Assembly: GCA_004293045.1 (NCBI GenBank)
Contig: RDXY01000009.1
Location: 1-63,225, forward strand
Origin: Flavobacteriia bacterium
GTDB taxonomy: Bacteria > Bacteroidota > Bacteroidia > Flavobacteriales > Flavobacteriaceae
Length of the DNA stretch: 63,225 nucleotides
Reading direction: 5' to 3'
Shown: positions 1 to 8,879 of the stretch, piece after piece
Numbering within the stretch: the stretch's first letter is position 1
Layout: each line of letters begins with the position of its first letter
Translations under genes and position numbers: made by a program
Notes under the pieces: generated by a model
What the model was told of the DNA's origin: nothing
The model's input: the letters and a program-made list of their open reading frames with translations, nothing else
Database searches by the model: none

Positions 1-1
1 A

Positions 2-1114
2 AATGCCCTTTTAAGTTACATTCACGAAACAGGAAAATCCGATTTTGTGGATGGAAAAATGATTTTCTTACAAGGAAGTCCAGAAATGGAGAAAAAAAAC
101 GGAATTAAACTAGGCCGTCTTTCTGGAATTGTGGCCCATTTTGTGCCAAAATATTTACAAAAAAACCGATTACCAAGTTGGAAAACCAATTGTATTGAAG
201 ATTGGGAAACCAAAGTAGATGCCATTGTAGAAGAAACATTTGATCAAAACATGACGGTGATTTCAGGTATTCCTAGTTGGGTGCAAATGTATTTCGAAAA
301 ATTAAAAACTAAATCGAATTTGCCTGTTGGCGAGTTGTTTAAAAATTTCAATTTATTCATTTATGGCGGTGTGAATTACGAACCATATCGTGCCAAATTT
401 GAACAATTAATAGGCAGAAAAGTAGATTCAATTGAATTATTTCCTGCTTCCGAAGGTTTTTTTGCTTATCAAGATTCGCAATCCGAAAAAGGGATGTTAT
501 TACTACTGAATTCTGGAATTTTCTACGAATTTATTAAAGTAGATGATTTTTTTAACGAAAATCCTAAAAGACTGACAATTAGCGAAGTAGAAATTAATGT
601 AAATTATGTTTTGATTATTTCTACCAATGCAGGACTTTGGGCCTACAATATTGGCGATACAATTGCGTTTACTTCTACAAAACCGTATCGAATTATTGTT
701 ACTGGAAGAATTAAACATTTCATCTCTGCTTTTGGCGAACATGTGATTGGAAAAGAAGTAGAAAATGCCCTACAAAACGCTACTTTAGGAACAAAAATAA
801 GCGTAAATGAGTTTACAGTTGCGCCACAAATTAATCCAAAAAACGGTTTGCCATATCACGAATGGTTCATAGAATTTGATTCGGAACCTGAAGATTTGGA
901 GGGTTTTGCACAGAAAATTGATTTAGAAATGCGACAACAAAATGTCTATTACGATGATTTGATTAAAGGCAGCGTGTTGCGAACTTTAGTAATTACGAAA
1001 GTGGCAAAAAAGGGTTTTCAAAATTATATGAAATCTATGGGTAAATTAGGAGGACAAAACAAATTACCAAGATTAAGTAACGATAGAAAAATTGCTGATT
1101 TTTTTGTAAAGTAA
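2..1114 (+). CDS. GH3 auxin-responsive promoter family protein (5' truncated)
   Basis: The reading frame is open from base 2, so the first annotatable start (GTG at 47) is internal and the true start lies left of the window; about 370 residues are visible. GH3 proteins are acyl-adenylate-forming enzymes of about 500 residues. The visible part holds the segment VISGIPSWVQMYFEKL near the cut end, a core with IYGGVNYEPYRAKFEQLIG and FPASEGFFAYQ, then TNAGLWAYNIGDT and VTGRIKHFISAFGEHV, the usual late adenylation motifs of GH3 enzymes. The substrate cannot be read from sequence. It is followed by a 93-base gap with a promoter for the next gene. Family call is firm; function in bacteria is poorly known. 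Confidence 0.85.
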   Translation, partial: NALLSYIHETGKSDFVDGKMIFLQGSPEMEKKNGIKLGRLSGIVAHFVPKYLQKNRLPSWKTNCIEDWETKVDAIVEETFDQNMTVISGIPSWVQMYFEKLKTKSNLPVGELFKNFNLFIYGGVNYEPYRAKFEQLIGRKVDSIELFPASEGFFAYQDSQSEKGMLLLLNSGIFYEFIKVDDFFNENPKRLTISEVEINVNYVLIISTNAGLWAYNIGDTIAFTSTKPYRIIVTGRIKHFISAFGEHVIGKEVENALQNATLGTKISVNEFTVAPQINPKNGLPYHEWFIEFDSEPEDLEGFAQKIDLEMRQQNVYYDDLIKGSVLRTLVITKVAKKGFQNYMKSMGKLGGQNKLPRLSNDRKIADFFVK

Positions 1115-1178
1115 AAGAATAATTTGTTACTTTTCTGTATACAAAAGTGAACGAAAACGGACTATAGAATAAATTTAT

Positions 1179-1186
1179 TACCTTTG
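1179..1186 (+). promoter_or_regulatory. Bacteroidota -7 promoter box (TACCTTTG)
   Basis: The box matches the Bacteroidota -7 consensus TAnnTTTG and lies 22 bases before the ATG at 1208. No clear -33 TTTG partner is visible. It probably drives the DUF6909 gene and perhaps the downstream polysaccharide genes, since the following spacings are tight. Confidence 0.5.
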
Positions 1187-1207
1187 TTGGTTATAAAATA
1201 GAAATTA

Positions 1208-2893
1208 ATGAAAGACATTAAAAACATTTCGCGTTCTCGGGCGCAAGAATCGTCGGCAGCTATCGAACGATTGTATATTACCATGCGACACTTATTCAAC
1301 AGAGGTTTTTACAAACCAATGGGGGTTTCAGGAGAAACCTTACGTGAAGCTTTATTATCCTTACGACCAGAAATTTATGGTTCCATTGCAGAAGAAAAAG
1401 TAGAGTTAAACGGTTTATTATATGTAATTGAGCGTTTACCAATAGGAATTGAGCAATGTCGTTATATCAATTTAACGTCGGATGAAGGCTATGCGAATTC
1501 GCACTTTAAAGCCATTGTTCCTCCAAAAAGAAGAAGAAATTGTTATCGTATAGATGACGAACAAATGAATATTGAAATTACCCGAGGCCGTTCAGATATT
1601 TATGATATTTTAACCCATTTAACGTTTATTTTTATTGAATCGCACAAAATTAAAGATAGAGTTTTAATTGACGATGAAGGCTTGGTATCTCGCGATTGGC
1701 AAAAACTGGAACAATTTGCCCTTCAAACTAAAAAATTAACGCAAGTTGAAAGGGAAATTGCAATATCGCACGCATCTAACGTGTTAGGAAGAACCTTTGC
1801 AGAAGTTCAAGATATTTATGATGGGTTTGCCACCACTGAAGCGCCAGAGCGTTTTTTACAAATTATATATTGGTTAGGAAAAATCGCAATTGAAGAAATA
1901 GTAGATAATAACAAACGCACCATTACGTTTAGTCCGATTTTAAGAGAACGACTAGGACATCATATTTATGGTGAAATTTGGGCCAACAACATCAAAGAAA
2001 CGCTTAGCAAAAACAACTTATTAGAAAGACCGATTCATGTGATTAGTGCGAATATGCATAGCGTAATGAATTCTGTTTTTGCACCATCGGTTTTAGCCGC
2101 AAAATACAAAGGAAAAGAAGCTTTTCAAATTTATGAAGATTTAAGTTCTTCAGCACATAAAGATTTACGAACGAAAGTAGAAGAAGTGGCGTTGCAGCAA
2201 GGAATGATTTCATTACCAGACACTTCAGGAACGAATATTGATGTTCAAATTTTTGACACAGCAAAATTCGATTGGAAAAAAACAGCCTTTCCATCGGCAA
2301 CTTTAAAAGAAAAACCTGTGCTTATTGTAATGGATTATGCTTTTGGCGAACAAGCATACGAAACTATTGATGAGCTTTTAAAACCGTATAAAGTTGATAA
2401 AACCAAGATATTTTTAAATGTAGAATCGGTTTCTATCATGGGTAAAGCAGGAATTTTAGAAGGCGGTAAAGGAGACATTATGATTCCTAACGCACATGTA
2501 AATGAAGGAACGGCCGATAATTATCATTTCGAAAATGAACTTACAATAGAAATGTTCGAAGGAAATGGGATACCTGTTTTTTCAGGACCAATGATAACTG
2601 TGTTAGGCACTTCTTTACAAAATAGAGATTTACTAAAATTTTTCCATGAATCAACTTGGGAAGCCATTGGTTTAGAAATGGAGGGTTCGTATTATCAAAA
2701 AGCCATTCAATCTGCTTCAAGAATTAGAAAAAGCATCAATACCAATGTAAAAGTAAGATATGCGTATTACGCTTCAGATAATCCTTTAGAAACCGGAAGC
2801 ACTCTGGCTTCTGGAGGCTTAGGAACCACAGGCGTAAAACCAACGTATTTAATTACCATTAAAATATTAGAACAAATTTTTAACGTAAACTAA
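1208..2893 (+). CDS. DUF6909-type protein with a nucleoside phosphorylase-like C-terminal half
   Basis: A 561-residue soluble protein of the kind annotated DUF6909 in Flavobacteriaceae (recognition from memory of the N-terminal sequence). Residues 1-300 look mostly helical and have no motif I recognise. The C-terminal 200 residues resemble the AMP nucleosidase/purine nucleoside phosphorylase fold: MGKAGIL at 411-417 followed by GDIMIPNAHVNEGTADNY, then GLEMEG at 488-493 (the Met-Glu pair that holds the ribose in that superfamily), and ASDNPL with Asp524 where the catalytic Asp would lie. It ends 4 bases before the Wzz-like gene, so the two are probably co-transcribed. No signal peptide. Enzymatic role is inference; see findings. 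Confidence 0.75.
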   Translation: MKDIKNISRSRAQESSAAIERLYITMRHLFNRGFYKPMGVSGETLREALLSLRPEIYGSIAEEKVELNGLLYVIERLPIGIEQCRYINLTSDEGYANSHFKAIVPPKRRRNCYRIDDEQMNIEITRGRSDIYDILTHLTFIFIESHKIKDRVLIDDEGLVSRDWQKLEQFALQTKKLTQVEREIAISHASNVLGRTFAEVQDIYDGFATTEAPERFLQIIYWLGKIAIEEIVDNNKRTITFSPILRERLGHHIYGEIWANNIKETLSKNNLLERPIHVISANMHSVMNSVFAPSVLAAKYKGKEAFQIYEDLSSSAHKDLRTKVEEVALQQGMISLPDTSGTNIDVQIFDTAKFDWKKTAFPSATLKEKPVLIVMDYAFGEQAYETIDELLKPYKVDKTKIFLNVESVSIMGKAGILEGGKGDIMIPNAHVNEGTADNYHFENELTIEMFEGNGIPVFSGPMITVLGTSLQNRDLLKFFHESTWEAIGLEMEGSYYQKAIQSASRIRKSINTNVKVRYAYYASDNPLETGSTLASGGLGTTGVKPTYLITIKILEQIFNVN

Positions 2894-2897
2894 GAGT

Positions 2898-3857
2898 ATG
2901 AGTACAAATTCTCAAGAGCAGGAAATTGATTTAAGCCAAATTGGAAAAAGTATAACAAAAGTATTCCAAAAAGGAATAAACAAGTGTTTCGATTTGTTGT
3001 TTTTTATACAAAAGAAACTAGTAATTGTGTTTGTTTTATTTGTTATTGGAGGGGGTTTAGGTTTTTATTTTGACAAAGAGCCTAACTATACAAATAATAT
3101 TGTGGTCGCTCCTAATTTTGGAAGTAACGAGTATTTGTACGATAAAATAAATTTAATTTCTTTAAAATTAAAAGAAAAAGACCAAACATTTTTTACTAAA
3201 ATTGGTATTAAAAATATTAAAGATTTTATTTCAATTGATATTCAACCTATAAACGGAATTTATAATTTTATTAATTCGGAAAGTCAAAAAAACAATTTTG
3301 AATTGGTTAAATTAATGGCTGAAGATGGTGACCTTGAAAAAATTATAGAAGACAATACCACCAGTAAAAACTATTATTTACATGCAATAAATATTAAAAC
3401 CGCTATAGCCTACAATCAAAAAGATTTAATTGATCCAATAGTAAACTATTTACAACAATCAGATTATTTTATTAAACTTCAGAAAATACAACAAAACAAC
3501 TTAGAAGAAAAAATAACAGCTAATACTTCAATTATTAATCAGATTGATCAAATTGTTTTAAGTTTAAGTCAAAACAAAACAGGAAGTAGTGTTTCAATAT
3601 CTGAAAACACGGGATTAAGTGATTTAATACAAAAAAAGGATAATTTAATTATTGAAAATCAAAAATTAGCAACCAACAGATTAGAATTTGAAAAAATAAT
3701 TAAAGATCAAGATATAGTTACAAATCAAATTAATACAAGCGGTGCAAACAATAAAATGAAATTTATTTTACCGTTATTATTTGTATTATTTTATTTAGTA
3801 AGCTATTGGTTTTCTAAAACATATAAACAACAAAAAAAACGTATTCAAGCGTCATGA
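2898..3857 (+). CDS. Wzz-like polysaccharide chain-length determinant protein
   Basis: A 319-residue protein with the two-membrane-segment layout of Wzz/PCP proteins: a transmembrane helix at about residues 40-60, a long periplasmic stretch with coiled-coil character (heptad-like K/E/Q/I runs around 195-275), and a second transmembrane helix at about 287-305 with a short basic tail. Wzz proteins set the modal length of O-antigen or EPS chains together with Wzy. The canonical proline-rich motif before the second helix is weak, so the assignment rests on topology and on position at the head of the polysaccharide locus. Its stop overlaps the start of rfbB (ATGA), so translation is probably coupled. 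Confidence 0.65.
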   Translation: MSTNSQEQEIDLSQIGKSITKVFQKGINKCFDLLFFIQKKLVIVFVLFVIGGGLGFYFDKEPNYTNNIVVAPNFGSNEYLYDKINLISLKLKEKDQTFFTKIGIKNIKDFISIDIQPINGIYNFINSESQKNNFELVKLMAEDGDLEKIIEDNTTSKNYYLHAINIKTAIAYNQKDLIDPIVNYLQQSDYFIKLQKIQQNNLEEKITANTSIINQIDQIVLSLSQNKTGSSVSISENTGLSDLIQKKDNLIIENQKLATNRLEFEKIIKDQDIVTNQINTSGANNKMKFILPLLFVLFYLVSYWFSKTYKQQKKRIQAS

Positions 3858-4861
3858 AAAACATTTTAGTAACTGGCGGAGCCGGATTTATTGGAGCAAA
3901 TTTTGTTCCTTATTTTATAGCGAATAATCCTGATTATCATTTGGTAAATTTAGACGCATTAACGTATGCAGGAAATTTAGAAAACGTGTCAGAAGTTGAA
4001 AATCATGAACGATATACGTTTGTGAAAGGCGATATTGTAGATGCCGAATTTGTAAAAAGTTTATTTGAAAACTATCAATTTCATGATGTAATTCATTTCG
4101 CCGCAGAAAGTCATGTTGACAATTCTATTTCAGGTCCAGAAGCGTTTATTAAAACTAATGTTTTAGGAACATTTAATTTATTAGATACGGCCAGAAAACT
4201 TTGGATGTCTGCACCAAATCAATATAATTCAGATTTTGTAAACGCACGTTTTCATCACGTTTCTACAGATGAGGTATACGGAACATTGGGCGAAACAGGT
4301 TTGTTTGAAGAAACTACGCCTTATGCGCCAAATAGTCCATATTCAGCATCAAAAGCAGGTTCAGACATGATTGTTCGTAGTTATTTTCATACCTATGGCA
4401 TGAATGTAGTAACTACTAATTGTTCCAATAATTACGGACCAAAACAACATAATGAAAAACTCATTCCAACTATAATTCGTAAAGCAATTTCTGGGGAAAA
4501 TATTCCTATTTACGGAGACGGTAAAAATGTTCGCGACTGGTTATATGTTTTAGACCATTGTAAAGGAATTGAATTAGCATTTAAAACCGGAAAAGCCGGA
4601 GAAACATACAATATTGGAGGGCGAAACGAACGCAATAATTTATATATTGTAGATACGGTTTGTACTATTTTAAATGAATTAAAACCAAAAGCATCTGGAA
4701 AATACCAAGACCAAATTACATTTGTAACAGACCGACCAGGCCATGATTTACGTTACGCAATTGACGCAACAAAAATTGAAACCGAATTGGGATGGAAAGC
4801 GGATGAAAATTTCGAAACAGGTATTAAGAAAACAATAAAATGGTATATTAACAAGTTTTAA
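3854..4861 (+). CDS. rfbB: dTDP-glucose 4,6-dehydratase
   Basis: Converts dTDP-glucose to dTDP-4-keto-6-deoxyglucose, the branch point for dTDP-rhamnose and dTDP-Fuc4NAc. It is a 335-residue extended SDR with the Rossmann glycine motif GGAGFIGANF at residues 7-16, the STDEVYG strand with the family Asp/Glu pair, and the catalytic YSASK with Tyr163 and Lys167. Further family signatures are NNYGPKQHNEKLIPTII and GDGKNVRDWLYVLDH. It overlaps the Wzz-like gene by 4 bases and is followed by a gap filled with heptamer repeats before rfbA. Length is normal for RfbB/RmlB. Confidence 0.96.
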   Translation: MKNILVTGGAGFIGANFVPYFIANNPDYHLVNLDALTYAGNLENVSEVENHERYTFVKGDIVDAEFVKSLFENYQFHDVIHFAAESHVDNSISGPEAFIKTNVLGTFNLLDTARKLWMSAPNQYNSDFVNARFHHVSTDEVYGTLGETGLFEETTPYAPNSPYSASKAGSDMIVRSYFHTYGMNVVTTNCSNNYGPKQHNEKLIPTIIRKAISGENIPIYGDGKNVRDWLYVLDHCKGIELAFKTGKAGETYNIGGRNERNNLYIVDTVCTILNELKPKASGKYQDQITFVTDRPGHDLRYAIDATKIETELGWKADENFETGIKKTIKWYINKF

Positions 4862-4917
4862 GTTTTAAGATTAAGTTGAATCATTCAGCTTTTCACTTTT
4901 CACTTTTCACTTTTCAC
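4853..4917. repeat. Heptamer arrays between rfbB and rfbA
   Basis: Two tandem heptamer arrays lie in the 66-base rfbB-rfbA gap. AAGTTTT occurs twice (4853-4866) and runs across the rfbB stop codon, followed by a degenerate copy. TTTTCAC occurs four times without a mismatch (4890-4917). There is no coding potential. It belongs to the word-array class described in the findings. Confidence 0.85.
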
Positions 4918-4927
4918 TTATAAATTT

Positions 4928-5785
4928 ATGAAAGGAATTATATTAGCCGGAGGCTCAGGAACTCGCTTACACCCATTAACTTTAGCCGTAAGTAAACAAT
5001 TAATGCCTATTTACGATAAACCGATGATTTATTACCCGCTTTCAACTTTGATGTGGGCAGGAATTAACGAAATATTAATTATTTCTACACCTCACGATTT
5101 GCCGTTATTTCAAAATTTATTGGGGGACGGAAGTCAATTAGGTTGTCGTTTTGAATATGCTGTTCAAGAACACCCAAATGGATTAGCAGAAGCATTTATT
5201 ATTGGAAAAGAATTTGTAGGAAACGATAAAGTAGCTTTAGTTTTAGGCGACAATATTTTCTACGGAACTGGATTGGCGGAATTGCTTCAAGCAAACAATG
5301 ATCCAGACGGCGGAATTGTTTACGCGTATCACGTACACGATCCGGAACGTTATGGAGTAGTAGAATTTGACGCAACAGGTAAAGTGCTTTCCATAGAAGA
5401 AAAGCCAACTCAGCCTAAATCAAATTATGCCGTTCCAGGGATTTATTTTTATGATAATTCTGTAATTGAAATTGCGGCAAACATACAGCCAAGTCACCGT
5501 GGCGAATTGGAAATTACCGACATTAATAAAGCCTATTTAGAACAAGGGAAATTAAAAGTTAGTATTTTAGATAGAGGAACAGCTTGGTTAGATACAGGAA
5601 CATTTCAATCCTTAATGCAAGCAGGGCAATTCGTTCAAGTTATCGAAGAGCGACAAGGATTAAAAATTGGTGCTATAGAAGAAGCGGCATATAAAATGGG
5701 CTTCATCAACGCAGATCAGTTGAAAAAAATTGCTGCACCACTTCTAAAAAGTGGCTATGGAACACATTTAATGAGTATAATTTAA
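4928..5785 (+). CDS. rfbA: Glucose-1-phosphate thymidylyltransferase
   Basis: Makes dTDP-glucose from dTTP and glucose-1-phosphate, the first step of dTDP-sugar synthesis. The 285-residue protein has the nucleotidyltransferase signature [11 protein letters not shown] at residues 8-18, then [46 protein letters not shown] and [13 protein letters not shown], all typical of RmlA. Length fits the short bacterial RmlA. It is preceded by the TTTTCAC array and followed by another repeat-filled gap before rfbC. The unusual operon order (B-A-C-D with repeat-filled gaps) does not disturb any of the four reading frames at their ends. Confidence 0.97.
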   Translation: MKGIILAGGSGTRLHPLTLAVSKQLMPIYDKPMIYYPLSTLMWAGINEILIISTPHDLPLFQNLLGDGSQLGCRFEYAVQEHPNGLAEAFIIGKEFVGNDKVALVLGDNIFYGTGLAELLQANNDPDGGIVYAYHVHDPERYGVVEFDATGKVLSIEEKPTQPKSNYAVPGIYFYDNSVIEIAANIQPSHRGELEITDINKAYLEQGKLKVSILDRGTAWLDTGTFQSLMQAGQFVQVIEERQGLKIGAIEEAAYKMGFINADQLKKIAAPLLKSGYGTHLMSII

Positions 5786-5873
5786 GTAGTAAGATTTTTA
5801 GAATTAAGTAGTAAGAATAAAATTAATTTCATTATTAATATTGTTTTTGACATTATAATTGACTTTTGACATT
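5782..5873. repeat. Direct repeats between rfbA and rfbC
   Basis: TTAAGTAGTAAGA occurs at 5782-5794, spanning the rfbA stop codon, and again at 5804-5816. TTTTGACATT occurs at 5845-5854 and 5864-5873, the second copy as part of a TTGACTT-TTGACAT heptamer pair just before the rfbC ATG. This is another member of the gap-filling word arrays. Confidence 0.75.
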
Positions 5874-5879
5874 GAACAA

Positions 5880-6431
5880 ATGAAATTTATAGAAACCAAA
5901 TTAAAAGGATGTTTTGTCCTTGAGCCAAAAATAATAAAAGACGAACGCGGGTATTTTATGGAAAGTTTCAACGAGAATACTTTTTTTGAAGGTATAGGGC
6001 AAAAAATTGCTTTTGTTCAGGACAATCAGTCTTTTTCAACTAAAGGGGTTTTACGAGGATTACACTATCAAACCGGAGATCATGCGCAAGCTAAATTAGT
6101 ACGAGTTTTACAAGGTGAAGTATTAGATGTCGCAGTTGATATAAGACCTAATTCACCGACTTTTGGACAATACGAATCGGTACTATTAACAGCAGTAAAC
6201 CAAAAACAATTTTTTATTCCAAGAGGTTTCGCCCATGGGTTTTTAGTATTGAGCGAAACAGCGACTTTTTTTTACAAATGTGATAATTTCTACAATAAAG
6301 ACGCAGAAGGCGGATTAATCTATAACGACCCAACTATAAATATTGATTGGAATTTTCCTTTGGAACAACTGATTATTTCAGAAAAAGATCAAATATTGCC
6401 TACTATAAATAATGCAAAAAAAGCATGGTAG
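5880..6431 (+). CDS. rfbC: dTDP-4-dehydrorhamnose 3,5-epimerase
   Basis: Epimerises dTDP-4-keto-6-deoxyglucose at C3 and C5 for dTDP-L-rhamnose synthesis. The cupin fold is recognisable from FVQDNQSFSTKGVLRGLHYQ (catalytic His in RGLHYQ), DVAVDIRPNSPTFGQ and FIPRGFAHGFLVLSE. I chose the ATG at 5880 (protein begins MKFIETKLKG, 183 residues) over a TTG at 5859 because family members begin this way and the upstream residues are encoded by a repeat. It overlaps the rfbD start by 7 bases. Confidence 0.96.
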   Translation: MKFIETKLKGCFVLEPKIIKDERGYFMESFNENTFFEGIGQKIAFVQDNQSFSTKGVLRGLHYQTGDHAQAKLVRVLQGEVLDVAVDIRPNSPTFGQYESVLLTAVNQKQFFIPRGFAHGFLVLSETATFFYKCDNFYNKDAEGGLIYNDPTINIDWNFPLEQLIISEKDQILPTINNAKKAW

Positions 6432-7276
6432 TCTTAGTAACAGGCGCTAACGGACAATTAGGACAAGCTATTCAGTCGATTTCAGGAAATTTTCCTGCAA
6501 TCGATTTTGTGTTTTGTATTTCATCAGAATTAAATATTACTGACAAAACCAATTGCGAATCCATTTTTCAAAAATTCAAACCTAATTTTTGCATAAATAC
6601 TGCGGCGTATACCGCAGTTGATAAAGCGGAAACAGAATCTGAAAAGGCCTATGCTATCAATGTAATAGGAGCACAAAACTTAGCTGCCGTTTGTAAAATC
6701 CACGACACTATTTTACTTCATGTTTCCACAGATTTTGTTTTTGACGGATTAGCCAATCAACCTTATTTAGAAGAAGATATTCCAAATCCAACAGGCGTTT
6801 ATGGCGTAACCAAATTACAAGGCGAACAAGCCATCGAAAGCACTTGGAATAAACATTTTATTATTAGAACCTCTTGGGTATATTCGCAATTTGCCAATAA
6901 TTTTATGAAAACTATGTTGCGACTGGCATCTGAAAGAGATAGTTTATCTGTAGTTTCAGATCAAATCGGCTCACCAACAAACGCTGTGGATTTAGCGGAG
7001 TGCTTATTAACTATTATTAGCACCCAACACCTATCACCCAACACCCAACACCCTTTTGGAATTTACAATTTCAGTAATGAAGGGCAATGTAGCTGGTATG
7101 AGTTTGCAGCGGAAATATTTAAACAACATCAACTATCGGTTAACGTAAATCCTATACCTTCTTCGGCCTACCCGACACCCGCTAAAAGACCCGCTTATAG
7201 TGTGTTAGATAAATCAAAAATAAAAACGGTTTTTGGAATCAATATATCAAATTGGCAAGAACAAATAAAAAAATAA
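6425..7276 (+). CDS. rfbD: dTDP-4-dehydrorhamnose reductase with an in-frame heptamer array
   Basis: Completes dTDP-L-rhamnose by NAD(P)H reduction at C4. The 283-residue SDR has VTGANGQLGQAI at residues 4-15, STDFVFDG, and the YGVTK active-site Tyr/Lys. Residues 199-211 are encoded by tandem CACCCAA-type heptamers (7021-7055). They fall between the helix ending LLTII and the strand starting GIYNFSNEG, where RmlD proteins normally have a short loop. The enzyme is probably active as written, but gain or loss of one 7-base unit would shift the frame. Four bases separate it from the GT2 gene. Confidence 0.95.
   Translation: MVVLVTGANGQLGQAIQSISGNFPAIDFVFCISSELNITDKTNCESIFQKFKPNFCINTAAYTAVDKAETESEKAYAINVIGAQNLAAVCKIHDTILLHVSTDFVFDGLANQPYLEEDIPNPTGVYGVTKLQGEQAIESTWNKHFIIRTSWVYSQFANNFMKTMLRLASERDSLSVVSDQIGSPTNAVDLAECLLTIISTQHLSPNTQHPFGIYNFSNEGQCSWYEFAAEIFKQHQLSVNVNPIPSSAYPTPAKRPAYSVLDKSKIKTVFGINISNWQEQIKK
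7021..7055 (+). repeat. Tandem heptamer array inside rfbD
   Basis: Five consecutive 7-base units: CACCCAA, CACCTAT, CACCCAA, CACCCAA and CACCCTT (last unit degenerate). The array is translated as part of a loop in RfbD. Its word differs from those of the intergenic arrays, but the unit length is the same. Confidence 0.9.
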
Positions 7277-7280
7277 AAAG

Positions 7281-8213
7281 ATGAACCCAACTATATCCAT
7301 TGTAAGCCCAGTTTATAGGGCAGATAAAATAGTAGAAAACTTAGTTTTGGAACTAAAAAATACGGTTAATAAAATGGGTGTTTCTTATGAAATTATTTTA
7401 GTTGACGACAGAAGCAAGGATAATTCTTGGGAGGTTATGAAAAAAATAGCTCAGGAACACAGGGAAGTAAAGTGCATCCGATTAAGTAGAAATTTTGGTC
7501 AACACCCTACTATTATGGCGGGATTAAGTCAGGCAACAGGAGAATGGATAGTGGTAATGGATTGTGACTTACAGGACCAACCAAAAGAAATAAGTAAACT
7601 ATATGAAAAAGCACTTGAAGGTTTTGAAGTAGTCCAAGCCAGAAGAACCGTTAGAGAAGATAGTTTTTTTAAAAAAATGTATTCTAAAGTATTTTCTAAA
7701 ATATACGGGTTTTTTACCAATACGGTTTATGATAATGAAATTGCAAATTTTGGTATTTATCATAAAAAAGCCATTCAATCTGTTCTACAGCTGGGTGATA
7801 GTATTAAATTTTTCCCCCTTTTTATTAATTTTGTTGGTTATAATACAATATCAATACCTGTGGAACACGCAAAAAGAGAGGAAGGAAATTCAACCTATAG
7901 TTTTTCAAAATTAATTAGCTTAGCCTTTAATACTATAATTTCGTTTTCAAACAAACCCTTAAAATTAGTTGTCAAATTTGGCATGTTAATTTCTGCGCTT
8001 TCTTTTGGCATAGGAGTGTATTATTTATACCAAGCTATGAATAACGAAATTGCCGTATTAGGGTATACATCAATTATAGTTTCTATTTGGTTTTTATCAG
8101 GCATTATAATTACAACTATTGGTGTAACAGGAATTTACATTGGAAAAATATTTGATCAAACAAAAAACAGACCCGTATATATAATTGATGAAATCGTATG
8201 CTTAAAAAACTAG
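7281..8213 (+). CDS. Family 2 glycosyltransferase with two C-terminal membrane segments
   Basis: A 310-residue inverting GT-A enzyme of the polyprenyl-phosphate sugar transferase type (DPM1/GtrB/ArnC-like). Visible motifs are ISIVSPVYRA at the N-terminus, LVDDRSKDNSWEVM, the metal-binding DCDLQDQPKE, and two transmembrane helices in the last 80 residues. Such enzymes charge undecaprenyl phosphate with a single sugar for use by membrane transferases such as GT39 or GtrII proteins; both types are encoded nearby (8880 and 11522), which makes that role likely here. It overlaps the next gene by 16 bases. Confidence 0.85.
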   Translation: MNPTISIVSPVYRADKIVENLVLELKNTVNKMGVSYEIILVDDRSKDNSWEVMKKIAQEHREVKCIRLSRNFGQHPTIMAGLSQATGEWIVVMDCDLQDQPKEISKLYEKALEGFEVVQARRTVREDSFFKKMYSKVFSKIYGFFTNTVYDNEIANFGIYHKKAIQSVLQLGDSIKFFPLFINFVGYNTISIPVEHAKREEGNSTYSFSKLISLAFNTIISFSNKPLKLVVKFGMLISALSFGIGVYYLYQAMNNEIAVLGYTSIIVSIWFLSGIIITTIGVTGIYIGKIFDQTKNRPVYIIDEIVCLKN

Positions 8214-8875
8214 AATGGGATTCCGCTTTTTTTAATTTGAATGTTGGAGAATTAACCCTTGATTCTTTTTCAACAGGTATAGACTTGTCTGGTTTTGATT
8301 TACTATATGTGCTTTCAAAAGAGGAAACAACATATAATATACCGAGTTTTACAAAAACTTTTTCAGAGGAAAAAGTTAAATTTAGCAAGAAATTACAACC
8401 GCTTGAAGTGCCTAGTTCGGCTATTTGTTCTATTTTTGATTGTTCATATACCCTTGAAGATCTTTACGAATTAGTCTATGAGAGCGGCAAACAAAGTCGG
8501 TTTTTATTGGACAAAAAATTTACCGAAGCAAAATTTAAAGAATTATATCGTTTATGGATTGAAAATTCTTTAAACAAACAATTTGCCGACGATATTTTTG
8601 TTTACAGAGAAAACAATCTTATTTTAGGCCTAGTGACTTTTAAATTAGTGAAAGACACCGCCACTGTAGGGTTGATTGCAGTAAATCCAGAGGCTCAAGG
8701 AAAAGGAATTGGCGGAAAACTCATACATGCTTTGGAATATTTTTTAGTTAAAAAAAAGGGCAAATCAATTATTATCCCAACACAAATGACAAATACTCAA
8801 GCTTGTAATTTTTACACTAAACAAGGTTATAAAATTATAGAACAAACCACAATTACTCATTATTGGAAAGATTAA
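8198..8875 (+). CDS. GNAT N-acetyltransferase, WecD-like
   Basis: A 225-residue protein with the N-terminal WDSAFFNLNVGEL segment seen in WecD-type dTDP-amino-sugar acetyltransferases and a C-terminal GNAT fold. The acetyl-CoA loop is read in IAVNPEAQGKGIGGKLIHA, and NTQACNFYTKQGYKI is the usual last helix. WecD acetylates dTDP-Fuc4N to dTDP-Fuc4NAc. A WecE-like aminotransferase lies two genes downstream (10349), which supports this substrate. It overlaps the GT2 gene, so translation is coupled. Substrate is inferred from context. Confidence 0.75.
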   Translation: MLKKLEWDSAFFNLNVGELTLDSFSTGIDLSGFDLLYVLSKEETTYNIPSFTKTFSEEKVKFSKKLQPLEVPSSAICSIFDCSYTLEDLYELVYESGKQSRFLLDKKFTEAKFKELYRLWIENSLNKQFADDIFVYRENNLILGLVTFKLVKDTATVGLIAVNPEAQGKGIGGKLIHALEYFLVKKKGKSIIIPTQMTNTQACNFYTKQGYKIIEQTTITHYWKD

Positions 8876-8879
8876 TTTC

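Noticed and set aside
1115..1207. A small gene or tRNA in the gap after the GH3 gene
   Set aside because: No open frame with a sensible start and no cloverleaf pattern was seen; the only feature is the promoter box.
4890..4917. TTTTCAC array as a possible CRISPR repeat
   Set aside because: The units are 7 bases and directly adjacent with no spacers, and there is no cas gene in the window.
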